Source: Pseudomonas cerasi (GTDB taxonomy: Bacteria; Pseudomonadota; Gammaproteobacteria; Pseudomonadales; Pseudomonadaceae). Taken from it: a stretch of 64,000 nt of DNA. Shown here piece after piece: positions 9,829-19,599 of this stretch. Each line of letters starts with the position of its first letter. Position 1 is the first letter of the stretch. A program made the translations under genes and the position numbers. Where the stretch lies: positions 4,869,001 to 4,933,000 of the forward strand of contig NZ_LT222319.1 in NCBI RefSeq assembly GCF_900074915.1, read 5' to 3'. Below the pieces are notes generated by a model. It did no database searches and was not told the DNA's origin. It worked only from the letters and a program-made list of their open reading frames with translations.

Positions 9829-11862
9829 ATGTCTCCACTGGATGGTTATACGGCGATGCCCTCCCGGCAGCGCGGCGCAATCGGCCTGATGGCCGCGCTG
9901 ACCATGGGCCTGGCGTTGCTGTGCACGCTGACCGTTATCGACAGCGGCAGGCTGTATCTGGAAAAGCGCTCGTTGCAGCGGGTTGCGGACATTGCCGCAC
10001 TGGAAGCGGCGGGCCGTAGAGGAACGTGCAGCGGCACAGCGGCCACGGCGCCCGATTTCGCCAATCAGAGCGCCACTCGCAACGGTTTCACCCCCAATAC
10101 CGATGGCCGCACCCTGGTGACTCGTTGCGGAACACTCACGGTGGACGTCGCGGGACCGCGCGTATTTGTCGCTGATTCGACGCAGGCGCTGGCTATCCAG
10201 GTGGTCGCGGCTCATCCGGTGCCGCGCAGCATTGCAGCCGGTATTGGCGCACTGTTCGAAAAAACGCCCTCCCCACCCAACGTCACGATCAGCGCCACCG
10301 CGGTTGCCGCCAGTGCCGCGCCGCTGGCAGCACTGACCATTCGCAGTGCGGCAGTCACCGTGGACAGCACCGGTGCCGCCCTCCTCAACCCGGTGGTCGG
10401 CAGCCTGTTGGGGGGCTCGTTGAACCTGAGTGTTGCCAACTGGCAAGGCATCGCCGACACCAACCTGAGCCTGCTGAGCTACCTGAACAGGCTGAAAACC
10501 GACCTCAGCCTGACGGCAGTGGGCTACAACGATGTACTCAACACCTCGGTATCGGTCAGTCAGTTGCTGCAGAGCGCAATCAATATCATCAGTCCGAACG
10601 CCACGCTGGGCGGTGCCGCCGCCATTCAGGGCCTGCAAGCCTTGAAGCTGGCGGCTGGAACGACCACCGTGCTGCTGGGGGATCTACTGTCAGTGCAGAG
10701 CGGCACGGACCTCGCCGCACTGAATACCAATCTGCGGTTGATGGATCTGGTTCAGGGCCTCGCGCAACTGGCCAACGAAAAGACCGGTGTTCTGACCGCG
10801 ACCCAGATCAATGTCGCCGGGCTGGCGCAGGTCACCACACGCATTCAGGTGATCGAGCCGCCTCAGTTGTCGGCCATCGGCGACCCGAGCAAAATCGACC
10901 CGCTCAACCCTCGAGACGGTGCAAACCGGATTTACGTGCGCACGGCACAAATGCGCGCGCTGGTGTCGATCAACCTGCCGGTGCTCGGCACGATAACCTC
11001 GCTGGCCAATACCGCAGGTTCGGTGATCGGCAGCATCACGCCGATCCTCAACAGCGCATTGGGCCTGAACATTGCCGGGCTGGGGACCTCGGCCACCTGC
11101 GCGCTGGGACTGAACAGTTGCATGGTGACCGACTTCAAGTTTCTGACAGACAGCTCGTCAAACTCGGGCCCTAGAATCGACATGAGCCTGTCAATGGCCA
11201 GCGCCGACAGCTACGTCACCGGTTTTACCTGCACCAGCAACGCCAGCAAAACCCTCAACGTCAAGACCGACGCAGCGCTGCTCAGTGCCAAGATCGGCTG
11301 GATCGACAGTGCATCGGCCTTCCCCGCCAGCACTGATCCGGCGGCAATCACCGCACTGCCTCTGCCTGTCATCGATATCGGCACCAAAACCTGCCAGAAG
11401 ATCGCTGGGCTGCTGGGCAATTGCACCGCCCGCACGCCTTTCGGGGGTGGCGGCATCGGCCTGACCTTCGACAATGTCAGCCAGTCGGCACTGGGCAGCT
11501 CGACGGTGACCAGTACGACGTTCAGCTCGCCCAACCTGCCGGAGATTAACAGCGCCCCGTATTACCTGACAGGCGTTGCGCACACCAAGCCGAGCACCTT
11601 GCTCAACGGCACGGCGTCGAGCGTCAAAGTGAATGTGTATAAACCGGCGACCAGCAATGTGCTGGGCAACGTCATCACCGGCGCGGCCACCACGCTGAGC
11701 AGCCTGACCCTGGCGCTGGACGCGATTGTCGATGACACCCTGACACGCTTGCTGACGTCGGTTGTCGACCCCCTGTTCGAATCGCTGGGCGTGAGCATGG
11801 GGGCTACCGACGTCGGCACCAACCTGAGTTGCAACCTGGGTCAGGCGACACTGGTCATTTAG
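9829..11862 (+). CDS. tadG: Flp pilus assembly protein TadG-like
   Basis: 677 residues. The N-terminus has the Tad-like pseudopilin pattern RQRGAIGLMAALTMGLALL (short basic segment, Gly, then a membrane helix), followed by a long Ala/Thr/Ser-rich surface domain with many Leu-rich repeats and few charges. TadG proteins are needed for Flp pilus assembly. The ATG at 9829 is preferred over an upstream GTG because AAGGAG lies seven bases ahead. The 3' end overlaps the convergent pprA stop by 4 bases. It is separated by about 24 kb from the tadD/DUF3613 end of the main tad operon, to which it is joined in P. aeruginosa. Confidence 0.82.
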   Translation: MSPLDGYTAMPSRQRGAIGLMAALTMGLALLCTLTVIDSGRLYLEKRSLQRVADIAALEAAGRRGTCSGTAATAPDFANQSATRNGFTPNTDGRTLVTRCGTLTVDVAGPRVFVADSTQALAIQVVAAHPVPRSIAAGIGALFEKTPSPPNVTISATAVAASAAPLAALTIRSAAVTVDSTGAALLNPVVGSLLGGSLNLSVANWQGIADTNLSLLSYLNRLKTDLSLTAVGYNDVLNTSVSVSQLLQSAINIISPNATLGGAAAIQGLQALKLAAGTTTVLLGDLLSVQSGTDLAALNTNLRLMDLVQGLAQLANEKTGVLTATQINVAGLAQVTTRIQVIEPPQLSAIGDPSKIDPLNPRDGANRIYVRTAQMRALVSINLPVLGTITSLANTAGSVIGSITPILNSALGLNIAGLGTSATCALGLNSCMVTDFKFLTDSSSNSGPRIDMSLSMASADSYVTGFTCTSNASKTLNVKTDAALLSAKIGWIDSASAFPASTDPAAITALPLPVIDIGTKTCQKIAGLLGNCTARTPFGGGGIGLTFDNVSQSALGSSTVTSTTFSSPNLPEINSAPYYLTGVAHTKPSTLLNGTASSVKVNVYKPATSNVLGNVITGAATTLSSLTLALDAIVDDTLTRLLTSVVDPLFESLGVSMGATDVGTNLSCNLGQATLVI

Positions 11863-14639
11863 CTGCCGGTCTGATCGGCGTTGAAGATCGGCAGCTCGAT
11901 CTGGAATCGAGCACCCTCGCCGACGTTGGCGACGCTGAGCTGGCCGCCCATCTGGTCAACGATGCCATAACTGACGGACAAGCCCAGACCGGTGCCGACC
12001 CCCACCGGTTTGGTGGTGAAAAACGGCTCGAAAATGCGCTCCAGCAACCGCGGGTCAATGCCCCCGCCATTGTCCTGAACCGCCAGGCGGATGATGTTTT
12101 CATCGCGTTCTGCCTCGACGCTGATCCACGGCTGGAAATCGCGGTCCTTTTCCCGACGCGACAACAAGGCATCACGGGCATTGACCATCAGGTTGATCAA
12201 CACCTGCTCAAGTTGATCGACATGGCCACGAACCTGCACCGCGTCGATCATCGCGCCGACCCGCAACTGCACGGCCTTGCCTTTCATGCCTTCAGCCAGC
12301 ATCGAGATCGTGCCTTCCACCGCCTGGGCCGGATCGAACAACTGCTCCTCTACCTCAGAGCGGCGACCGAATACCCGCATATGATCGACCACCCGGGCGG
12401 CACGCTGCACCTGGGTGTCGATGCGATTGAGTTTTTCGGTGAGGTGTTCGATGTCCACATCACCCCGGCCCAGACGCTTGAGAACGTTGACCACGGCCAT
12501 GCGCATGACGTTGAGCGGCTGATTGATCTCGTGGGCCAGACCGGTGGACATCTCGCCAAGCGTTGCCATCTTCGCGCTCTGATTCAACTGCATGCGCGAG
12601 CGACGTACATCGGTGTTGTCACGGCCTACCGCCTGCACTTCGACCAGTTTGCCGTGTTCATCGAATACTCCCCGGTCGGCCCATATCCACCAGGCATACT
12701 CGCGTCCCGGCAGCTCGATGCAGATTTCTTCGGTACTCACCGGCGCCTCCGGAGTCAGTTGACCGATACGCCGGATGAACGCCTCGCGCTGCTCGGCCGA
12801 CAGCCAGTCGCCCAGGTTGATCCCGGTCAGTTGCTCGGGTGTGCACTCCATATAATTGGCCAGCGGCCGGTTGCCGAAACTCAACACCAGATCCGGCGTG
12901 TAGCGGCAGATCATGGCCGGCGAATCCTCGACCAGAATGCGGTAACGCTCCTCGCTGCGTCGTATATGCTCGGCGGCCAGGGTGGCCTCGGTCACGTCCA
13001 GCCACAGCCCCACCGCCTCCACCGGCATGCCAAGGTCGTCACGCAGCAATCGCGCCTCGTCCAGCAGCCAGTGGTATTGACCGTTCCGGTTGCGCAATCT
13101 GAACCGGCGACTGACGAATCCTTCGCGCAGCAGTTGGCGGTTACGCTCGAACCAGATGTCGTGATCTTCGGGATGGATGTATCCCGCCAGTTGCCCATCG
13201 ACGCAATCGGCCAGCGTCCAGCCCAGCAAAGGCGTGAGGCTGTCGCTGAAAAAGGTTGGCTCCAGATTGCCGCGATCGTAACGCTGCACGTAAATCACCG
13301 CTGGCGAACTGGCAATCAGGTTATCCAGCCGGGCATGGGCGGCAGCGGCCTCGGTTTCCTGACTCTTGATATCGCTGACATCCAGCATGAACCCCAGCAC
13401 ACGCTGAACCTGCCCTCGGATCAACGCCTGCCCCTGGATACGAAACCAGAGGTTTTCCTGAGCGGGATCGCTTTGCGCCAGACGCACACAGAGCAACAGC
13501 GGTGTGCCCTTGTCGCGTAACTGCGCGAGGCGACTGGACAGTTCCTGTCGATCGGCGGGATGAATCAGCGCCAGCCAGTCCTGACGCGACAGGCTCTCGA
13601 CCTGGTCGCCCAGACGCAGACTGCGAGCCAACTGCGGCGCCAGCAAAACCTCGTCACGATCAGGCACCAACTCCCACCATCCGGTGCCCAGCAGGTCCTG
13701 AAGCACTGCCAGGCGTTCGACATGGTGACGGTTGGTCTGCTCGGACAGGCGAAAAAGCACTGGCCCGGCCAAGGCCGAGCACAGGTTCAGCCACTCTCGC
13801 TCGCCAAGGTCCGGAGCCTGCTGCTGCGCGTTATAAAATCCGAACATCAGCCAGGCCTTGGCAACGTTATCGCGACTGTGGGGAATCAGAAAACCGTCAG
13901 CGTTGCCGAAAGCACTTTGCAGCGCCCCCTGATCGACACCGCCGTCAAACCTCAGCTGTCGCGTAGCGTCGGCGTTGAATCGATCCAGCGCGGAGCCCAA
14001 CCGCTGCCCGACCTGCCACAACTCGGGCGCCGTATGGGCGCTGTACTGACAATACACGCGCCAGCCAACACCGCCGACCTCCGGCAACACCAGCGCTACA
14101 CAGGGGATGCGCCACAGCTGCGCGAGTTCCTCCAGTTGCTCGCTCACCACCGCAGTCAGGCGGTCGACGCTGCACCCTCGCACACGCTCGGCCATTTGCC
14201 CGGCGAACCGCAGGCACTGCTGACGGCTGCGTGCGGCACTGGCCTCCTCCATCAGGTCGCTGATATCCAGCAATTGCAAGAGCCAGCCCTTGCCATGCGC
14301 CTGCACCCAGCCTCGGGCGTGCAAGGTGTGTGCGTCGGCACTTTTGAAGTCCAGGTCGAGCATGTGCCCCAGCCAGTCACGCGGCACGCCTTCGATGACC
14401 AGCGCGCTATTGGGTAACAGCAGACTCATCAATCGCTGGGCAGCCGGCAGTGGCGCAGCCATGTCCAGGCGGGCAAGCAAGTGCGGGCTGATGCTTTGGA
14501 TGCGGCCCTCGTCATCCAGCAGCAGATAGAGGTCCGCACCGATCGGACCGGGCTCGCTCGATACGGGCAAGGGCTGCGGCACTTGTGTTGCCTCACCACG
14601 GCCCAGCCAACGGCTCAAACGATTCTTTTCAAGGGACAA
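11859..14639 (-). CDS. pprA: PAS-domain sensor histidine kinase, PprA-like
   Basis: 926 residues with no obvious membrane segment. Several PAS domains cover roughly residues 25-680, with PAC-type sequences such as RFRLRNRNGQYHW. The kinase core has the H-box AHEINQPLNVMRMA with His703, the N-box INLMVNARDAL and the ATP lid GTGLGLSVSYG. In P. aeruginosa PprA (922 residues) phosphorylates PprB, which activates the tad genes, BapA and CupE. Size, architecture and location between tadG and fppA-pprB support this name. It starts inside the end of the TadE-like gene (11-base overlap), so those two are probably co-transcribed. Confidence 0.85.
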   Translation of the reverse strand: MSLEKNRLSRWLGRGEATQVPQPLPVSSEPGPIGADLYLLLDDEGRIQSISPHLLARLDMAAPLPAAQRLMSLLLPNSALVIEGVPRDWLGHMLDLDFKSADAHTLHARGWVQAHGKGWLLQLLDISDLMEEASAARSRQQCLRFAGQMAERVRGCSVDRLTAVVSEQLEELAQLWRIPCVALVLPEVGGVGWRVYCQYSAHTAPELWQVGQRLGSALDRFNADATRQLRFDGGVDQGALQSAFGNADGFLIPHSRDNVAKAWLMFGFYNAQQQAPDLGEREWLNLCSALAGPVLFRLSEQTNRHHVERLAVLQDLLGTGWWELVPDRDEVLLAPQLARSLRLGDQVESLSRQDWLALIHPADRQELSSRLAQLRDKGTPLLLCVRLAQSDPAQENLWFRIQGQALIRGQVQRVLGFMLDVSDIKSQETEAAAAHARLDNLIASSPAVIYVQRYDRGNLEPTFFSDSLTPLLGWTLADCVDGQLAGYIHPEDHDIWFERNRQLLREGFVSRRFRLRNRNGQYHWLLDEARLLRDDLGMPVEAVGLWLDVTEATLAAEHIRRSEERYRILVEDSPAMICRYTPDLVLSFGNRPLANYMECTPEQLTGINLGDWLSAEQREAFIRRIGQLTPEAPVSTEEICIELPGREYAWWIWADRGVFDEHGKLVEVQAVGRDNTDVRRSRMQLNQSAKMATLGEMSTGLAHEINQPLNVMRMAVVNVLKRLGRGDVDIEHLTEKLNRIDTQVQRAARVVDHMRVFGRRSEVEEQLFDPAQAVEGTISMLAEGMKGKAVQLRVGAMIDAVQVRGHVDQLEQVLINLMVNARDALLSRREKDRDFQPWISVEAERDENIIRLAVQDNGGGIDPRLLERIFEPFFTTKPVGVGTGLGLSVSYGIVDQMGGQLSVANVGEGARFQIELPIFNADQTGS

Positions 14640-15084
14640 GTTGCAGACTCGCTTGTGCAGTCAGGTTGCTCGGCAAGCGCGGGACCTCCCCGATACCAGG
14701 GAGGGTCAGCAAGGGCAGAACCTGAGCCAGTCGGGCCTTGGGGTACTGGATGGTCACTGTCAGAATGCCTGCGCTGTAAGTCACGCTGGTGTAGCTGACA
14801 TTGAAGCCCAGCGCTGGAGGTATCCACGACAACTGGTTCATGACCACACTCTGGGCCTGACTCTTCAACACCTCGTTATAGCCAGTAACTGTCGGACTGA
14901 GGGCAACACTTCTGCGCACCGCTTCACTGGCGGCGGCATTGAATGACTGGACCATGAGCAACGGCAGGCTATAACTCACCATGCCGTAAAACACAGCAAA
15001 GAAAATAACGAACACCGCAGAGAATTCAATAGCGGCAGCACCGTGTTGACGGCGGGGCGAGGTATGTTGCGGAACTGTTTTCAT
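14629..15084 (-). CDS. TadE/TadF-like minor pseudopilin
   Basis: 151 residues. The N-terminus reads RRQHGAAAIEFSAVFVIFFAVF: a basic leader, Gly at -1, Glu at +5 and a long membrane helix. This is the classic site for a Tad prepilin peptidase and marks a TadE-type pseudopilin. The C-terminal about 100 residues form the periplasmic domain. It is divergent from fppA, the probable processing enzyme, with 72 bases between them, and overlaps pprA downstream. P. aeruginosa has a similar small gene (PA4294, called tadF by memory) beside fppA; TadE and TadF cannot be told apart from sequence alone. Confidence 0.82.
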   Translation of the reverse strand: MKTVPQHTSPRRQHGAAAIEFSAVFVIFFAVFYGMVSYSLPLLMVQSFNAAASEAVRRSVALSPTVTGYNEVLKSQAQSVVMNQLSWIPPALGFNVSYTSVTYSAGILTVTIQYPKARLAQVLPLLTLPGIGEVPRLPSNLTAQASLQLVP

Positions 15085-15156
15085 ATCGACGTCTACCCTG
15101 ACATGTACTGCATCAACACAGCATAGATTCTTTCCCGATAACAGGATGTCTTCGGC

Positions 15157-15630
15157 GTGATGAAATTATTTTTCCTACTGATATGGTTTGCAATTTGCGC
15201 CGAACAGGATGCGCGTTGCAAGCAGATTTCCAACGGGCTGACACTCGGCGCAGCAACGCTGGCTATTATCTACCTGGCTTTGACCGGTATGACCTGGCTC
15301 GGCTCGCCTGCGCTGGAGGCCTTGCTGGCCGTGACCCTGGCATGGGCGCTGACATTGCCAGGTTATGCCCTCGGCAAGTTGGGCGCCGCAGACGTCAAAC
15401 TGATGACGGCATTGGCGCTGGCCTCAAACAGTGCTTACCTACTGTGTACGTTTATTGGCGCCGGCCTCACCATGGCAGCCTGGCTTATCGTCGGAAAGAG
15501 TACCTGGCCTCATACGCAGCAATGGGTTGCGCAACGCTACCGGTATATGAACCCCGGCACGCCAGATAAATATCCTTTTTCACCTTTTTTATTCGCAGGT
15601 TTACTCCTGAGCACAGCACTGCTCCATTAG
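15157..15630 (+). CDS. fppA: Flp prepilin peptidase (TadV/CpaA family)
   Basis: 157 residues, a short A24-type aspartic protease with about five membrane helices. The two active-site regions are visible: AEQDARCKQISN near residue 18 and GAADVKLM near residue 80 (the GxAD catalytic motif). Unlike PilD it has no N-terminal methylase domain, as expected for FppA. It should remove the leader from Flp and the TadE-like pseudopilin at the cytoplasmic face of the inner membrane. The start may be the GTG at 15157 or the ATG directly after it. It is followed 107 bases later by pprB. Confidence 0.88.
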   Translation: MMKLFFLLIWFAICAEQDARCKQISNGLTLGAATLAIIYLALTGMTWLGSPALEALLAVTLAWALTLPGYALGKLGAADVKLMTALALASNSAYLLCTFIGAGLTMAAWLIVGKSTWPHTQQWVAQRYRYMNPGTPDKYPFSPFLFAGLLLSTALLH

Positions 15631-15737
15631 TCGAATAACGGCACGGGAATATTTTAATGCTATGTACATAGTCAGGAAGTACGACTACGGTTAAGTCATG
15701 GCTATGGCGTACTGTCAGCAATACCCGCACCGATCGA

Positions 15738-16592
15738 ATGACGCCGAATCATGGTTTGCTGAATGGATCGGGGCGCCGTCGACGGCCCCCCAACAGCATG
15801 GAGTCGCCTGTGGATAATTACCCGCTCACGAAAGTTCTGGTGGTCGATGACCAGCCCCTTATCGTTGAAGAGCTCTGCGAGTTTCTGGAGAGCAGCGGCT
15901 ATGAGTGTGTGCGTTGCTATTCAAGCCTGGAAGCCATCGAGCGTTTCAGCGCCGACAGCACCATCGGTATCGTACTCTGCGATCTGGAAATGCCCGGCAT
16001 GAACGGGATCGAGATGGTCGAAGCGATGAAGATGACCGGCGGCAAGACGCATCTGTTCGAGGCCATCATGCTGACCGGCGAGGCCGAGAAAAAAGACGTC
16101 ATCAAGGCGCTTCGGGCCGGCATCGCTGATTACTACCAGAAGCCGGTCGATCTGGAAGAATTGCTCGAAGGTGTGCAGTTGCAGGTCCAGGCGCTGAACG
16201 AGCGGCAGAAAAACCGTCAGCAGCTGGGCCTGCTCAACGAAAAGCTTCAGTTTTTGGCCGCGTCCATTGATGATCTTTATCAGAACCTGGACAGTGTCCA
16301 GAACAGGCCTCAGCCCGAGCGAAAAGCGCGTGACGGTGTGGAGCGTGAGGTGCAGATGCCGGTGGCTCTGGCCAAGTTGTCACCTCGCCAGCTTGACGTA
16401 GCGCGTCTGGTCAGCACCGGACTGACCAATTATCAGATCGCCTGCGAACTGGGGATTACTGAAAACACTGTGAAACTCTATGTGTCGCAAGTGCTGCGCC
16501 TGACTCACATGCATAACCGCACGCAGCTGGCATTGGCATTTTCACCGGGCAAATCGGCGGAGCGGCAAAGACTGATCGAAAGCCAGGGCTGA
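15738..16592 (+). CDS. pprB: LuxR-type response regulator, PprB-like
   Basis: 284 residues from the first ATG, or 264 from the ATG at 15798 (MESPVDNYPL); neither has a clear ribosome site. The receiver domain spans about residues 30-150 with VVDDQP, phospho-acceptor Asp82 in LCDLEMPGMNG and a conserved KP near residue 136. A C-terminal LuxR helix-turn-helix (LSPRQLDVARLV, then ITENTVKLYV) binds DNA. By homology it is the partner of PprA and activates flp and tad transcription. It converges on gcbA with only 7 bases between the stops. Confidence 0.87.
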   Translation: MTPNHGLLNGSGRRRRPPNSMESPVDNYPLTKVLVVDDQPLIVEELCEFLESSGYECVRCYSSLEAIERFSADSTIGIVLCDLEMPGMNGIEMVEAMKMTGGKTHLFEAIMLTGEAEKKDVIKALRAGIADYYQKPVDLEELLEGVQLQVQALNERQKNRQQLGLLNEKLQFLAASIDDLYQNLDSVQNRPQPERKARDGVEREVQMPVALAKLSPRQLDVARLVSTGLTNYQIACELGITENTVKLYVSQVLRLTHMHNRTQLALAFSPGKSAERQRLIESQG

Positions 16593-16599
16593 ATGGAAC

Positions 16600-18255
16600 T
16601 CAGGCTTCGATCTCGCTCAGCACGACGTGAAAAGGCACATCGACCAGCACCGAATACACTTGATTGCGGCCTGCGTGCTTGGCGCAGTACAACGCCGCAT
16701 CGGCCTGGGACGCAAGGCTCAGGCTGTCGTCATTGGCACCGAGCGAAACCACCCCGGCGCTGAAGGTGCAGAACAGGTCGACGGGCTGCGCCGGGTAATG
16801 GATCTCGGCAAAGCGCTGGCGGATGTCATCCAGCACCCTATGAGCGCTTTGAATGTCGGTGTCCGGCATGACAATGGCAAATTCCTCACCGCCGTAACGA
16901 CCGATGAAGTCGGTTTTGCGCAGGCGTTGCTTGAGAAACAGCGCAAGGCTCTTGATGACACGATCCCCCATCGGGTGACCGTGGCTGTCATTGACCCTCT
17001 TGAAGTGGTCGATATCAAGCATGGCAAAGCACAGCGGCTTGCCTTCACGTCGCGAACGAAAGCAGCAATCTTCCAGCAGTTGCAAAATGTGCGTGTGATT
17101 GTAAAGCCCGGTCAGGCTGTCGCGGACCATGCGCGCCTTGAGGTTGCGAGCCCTCGCGGCACGGTTGCGCACAGTGGTGATGAGATGGCGGGGTTTGATC
17201 GGCTTGGTCAGGAAGTCGTCGCCGCCTTCGCTCATGGCATCGAGCTGCTTGTCCTGATCGTCTTCAGCCGACAGATAAATGATCGGCACACTGACGTAAC
17301 GGTCGTTATGGCGAATGACCTTGGCCAGCTCCGTGCCGGTACACCCCGGCATGTACATGTCGAGGATGATCAGGTCCGGCTGAAACTCAGCCAGCTCGGA
17401 CATTGCCTGAATCGGGTCGAGCAACACCCGCGTAACGATTCCGGCAGCATTCAGAACACGCTCGGTGTGCAGCGCCTGCGCGCGGGAATCGTCGATGATC
17501 AGCACTTTATAGGGCTCGTATTGAGCCACGCAGGTCAGGACTTCAATTTTTTCCAGCAGACTCGACGCTTCCAGCGCGCCGGTCAGAAACTCCTCGCCAC
17601 CGGCCCTGACTGCGGCCAGGCGGGTGGGCGTATCGGTTTCATTGAGGCTGAAAAACAACAGCGGAAGTTTCTGCTCCAGCCCTTCCTGAGCCTGGGAGGC
17701 CAGTTCGAGCCCCTTGCCGGGCCCGCTGAAATCGACATCCATGACAATCGCCGCCGGATGCCGCTGGGCCATCGCCCGCTGAAACTCGCCGACATTGTGC
17801 AGCGACAGCGCCGCCAGCCCGAAAAACTCCAGCTGCTTGGCCAGACGCTCGGCCCGCTCGTGATCATGAAGCACCACATAGACGGGCTTGCGCAACGGTG
17901 GCAGCGTCGTTTGCTCAAAACGGTCGCCGTGTCGCAGCCCGGTTCGGGAAAGGCGTTGCATCAGACGATTGAGATCGGTGATGACCCGGCTGTTGAGGCG
18001 ACCGCGATTGGCTTCCACCGCATCGAGCGCCTGGCTGATCTCCTGCGCCAGCGCGCTGTGTTCGGCCTGCTCGAAGCGTTCGGCAAAGCGCGAAAGACGC
18101 AGCGTGGACTCCTTGAGCTCGGCCATATCGCCAATCGACCACTCGGCCTTCTGCAGACGTTGCCACGTCTCCAGAATCTGGCGCGCCTGGTGAATGACCC
18201 TCTGGGCAAAGTGGTGCTTCAGGCGGTCTCGGCTAGGGTCTTCGGGGTCGGTCAT
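16600..18255 (-). CDS. gcbA: Dual-receiver diguanylate cyclase, GcbA-like
   Basis: 551 residues. A helical, Hpt-like N-terminus (about 1-115) is followed by two receiver domains. The first (about 126-240) looks less canonical; the second has VLIIDDS and LDMYMPG. A GGDEF domain follows (about 385-545) with an intact active site GGEEF. An RxxD inhibitory site (RKTD) lies five residues before it, so product feedback is likely. It makes c-di-GMP. The order gcbA-DUF2333-Nudix-SUI1-speA matches PA4843-PA4839 as I recall, which supports the GcbA name; GcbA promotes initial attachment and affects dispersal in pseudomonads. Confidence 0.84.
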   Translation of the reverse strand: MTDPEDPSRDRLKHHFAQRVIHQARQILETWQRLQKAEWSIGDMAELKESTLRLSRFAERFEQAEHSALAQEISQALDAVEANRGRLNSRVITDLNRLMQRLSRTGLRHGDRFEQTTLPPLRKPVYVVLHDHERAERLAKQLEFFGLAALSLHNVGEFQRAMAQRHPAAIVMDVDFSGPGKGLELASQAQEGLEQKLPLLFFSLNETDTPTRLAAVRAGGEEFLTGALEASSLLEKIEVLTCVAQYEPYKVLIIDDSRAQALHTERVLNAAGIVTRVLLDPIQAMSELAEFQPDLIILDMYMPGCTGTELAKVIRHNDRYVSVPIIYLSAEDDQDKQLDAMSEGGDDFLTKPIKPRHLITTVRNRAARARNLKARMVRDSLTGLYNHTHILQLLEDCCFRSRREGKPLCFAMLDIDHFKRVNDSHGHPMGDRVIKSLALFLKQRLRKTDFIGRYGGEEFAIVMPDTDIQSAHRVLDDIRQRFAEIHYPAQPVDLFCTFSAGVVSLGANDDSLSLASQADAALYCAKHAGRNQVYSVLVDVPFHVVLSEIEA

Positions 18256-18519
18256 ATTCAGACTACTGTGGTTTTGCTGAGCAATACGGCTGATGGCGCT
18301 ATGCTAGCACCTCCGTTACAACAGAACAGTGTCGCAAGTCACTTATTTGACAACAGTTTGATGGCGCATAGCCATTATGCAAAATCAATCGGTGCATAGA
18401 CTGCGCCTATCAACGTTACAGTTCAAATCTCAAGATAATGTCTGCCAGCCGCACCTTGAGGTAAGGTTGCGGTCGAACGCCTCGTGAAGCATTCAACTCA
18501 AGATCGAAAGGACCCTACC

Positions 18520-19599
18520 ATGCTGGATTGGAAGAACCGCGCAGGCAGCGCGGGTGCGCGCACCGCAGACACTTCATCGACCAAACGCCGCGGTTACCTG
18601 GGTAACCTGTTCTATAGTCGCGCGCTGGGCGCCCTGATCTTGATCTACCTGCTGGTGGCACTGGCAGTCGGCTGGTACTGGAGCAAGGAACCTGCGCTGT
18701 TCCCGGTACAGCAAAACGCCCAGGCTGCCGCCGAGCGTGAAGGCAAACAGATGGTCATCGGTTACACGACGGTTGAAACGCTCAAGACCGTGGCGGGCAC
18801 GTTGCTTAACAAGCCCGGTGGCTACCTGTCCAACGACCGCATGCCACCGGGCCTGTGGCTGGACAACATCCCGAGCTGGGAATACGGCGTGCTGGTTCAG
18901 GTGCGTGACCTGAGCCGTGCGCTGCGCAAGGACTTCGCGCGTTCCCAGTCGCAATCGGCTGAAGATGGCGACCTGGCGCGTGCCGAGCCGTTGTTCAACT
19001 TCAATAATCGCAGCTGGGTCCTGCCTTCCAGCGAATCGCAGTACGCCGAGGGGATCAACTCCCTGAGCCGCTACCAGGCACGTCTGTCCGATCCGAACCA
19101 GAAGGGCGCGCTGTTCTATGCCCGCGCCGACAACCTGAACAACTGGCTGGGCGATGTCGGCACCCGTCTGGGCTCGCTGTCGCAGCGTCTGTCGGCCAGC
19201 GTTGGCCGGGTCAAACTCAACAGCACGCTGAAAACCGAAGCTGCTGTTTCGGTCAAGCCCGGTGAAGTACCGCAGGTCGATGAGGAAATCGTCGAAACGC
19301 CATGGCTGGAAATCGACAACGTGTTCTACGAAGCACGTGGTCAGGCCTGGGCGCTCTCGCACCTGCTGCGCGCCATCGAGGTTGATTTTGCCGACGTACT
19401 GGCGAAAAAGAACGCGACGGTCAGCGTGCGCCAGATCATTCGTGAACTGGAGGCCTCGCAAGAGCCAATGTGGAGCCCGATGATTCTCAACGGCAGCCCG
19501 TTCGGCGTGTTCGCCAACCACTCGCTGGTCATGGCCAACTACATTTCGCGTGCCAACGCCGCAGTCATTGACCTGCGCCAGCTGCTGAATCAAGGCTGA
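18520..19599 (+). CDS. DUF2333 family inner-membrane protein
   Basis: 359 residues from an ATG preceded by AAGGA. One N-terminal membrane helix (about residues 33-53, ALILIYLLVALAVGW) anchors a large, presumably periplasmic domain rich in Arg, Leu and Ser. The family (PA4842 in P. aeruginosa) has no established function that I know. Its stop codon overlaps the start of the Nudix gene by one base, so the two are translationally coupled. It is divergent from gcbA, with 264 bases between the starts. Confidence 0.85.
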   Translation: MLDWKNRAGSAGARTADTSSTKRRGYLGNLFYSRALGALILIYLLVALAVGWYWSKEPALFPVQQNAQAAAEREGKQMVIGYTTVETLKTVAGTLLNKPGGYLSNDRMPPGLWLDNIPSWEYGVLVQVRDLSRALRKDFARSQSQSAEDGDLARAEPLFNFNNRSWVLPSSESQYAEGINSLSRYQARLSDPNQKGALFYARADNLNNWLGDVGTRLGSLSQRLSASVGRVKLNSTLKTEAAVSVKPGEVPQVDEEIVETPWLEIDNVFYEARGQAWALSHLLRAIEVDFADVLAKKNATVSVRQIIRELEASQEPMWSPMILNGSPFGVFANHSLVMANYISRANAAVIDLRQLLNQG

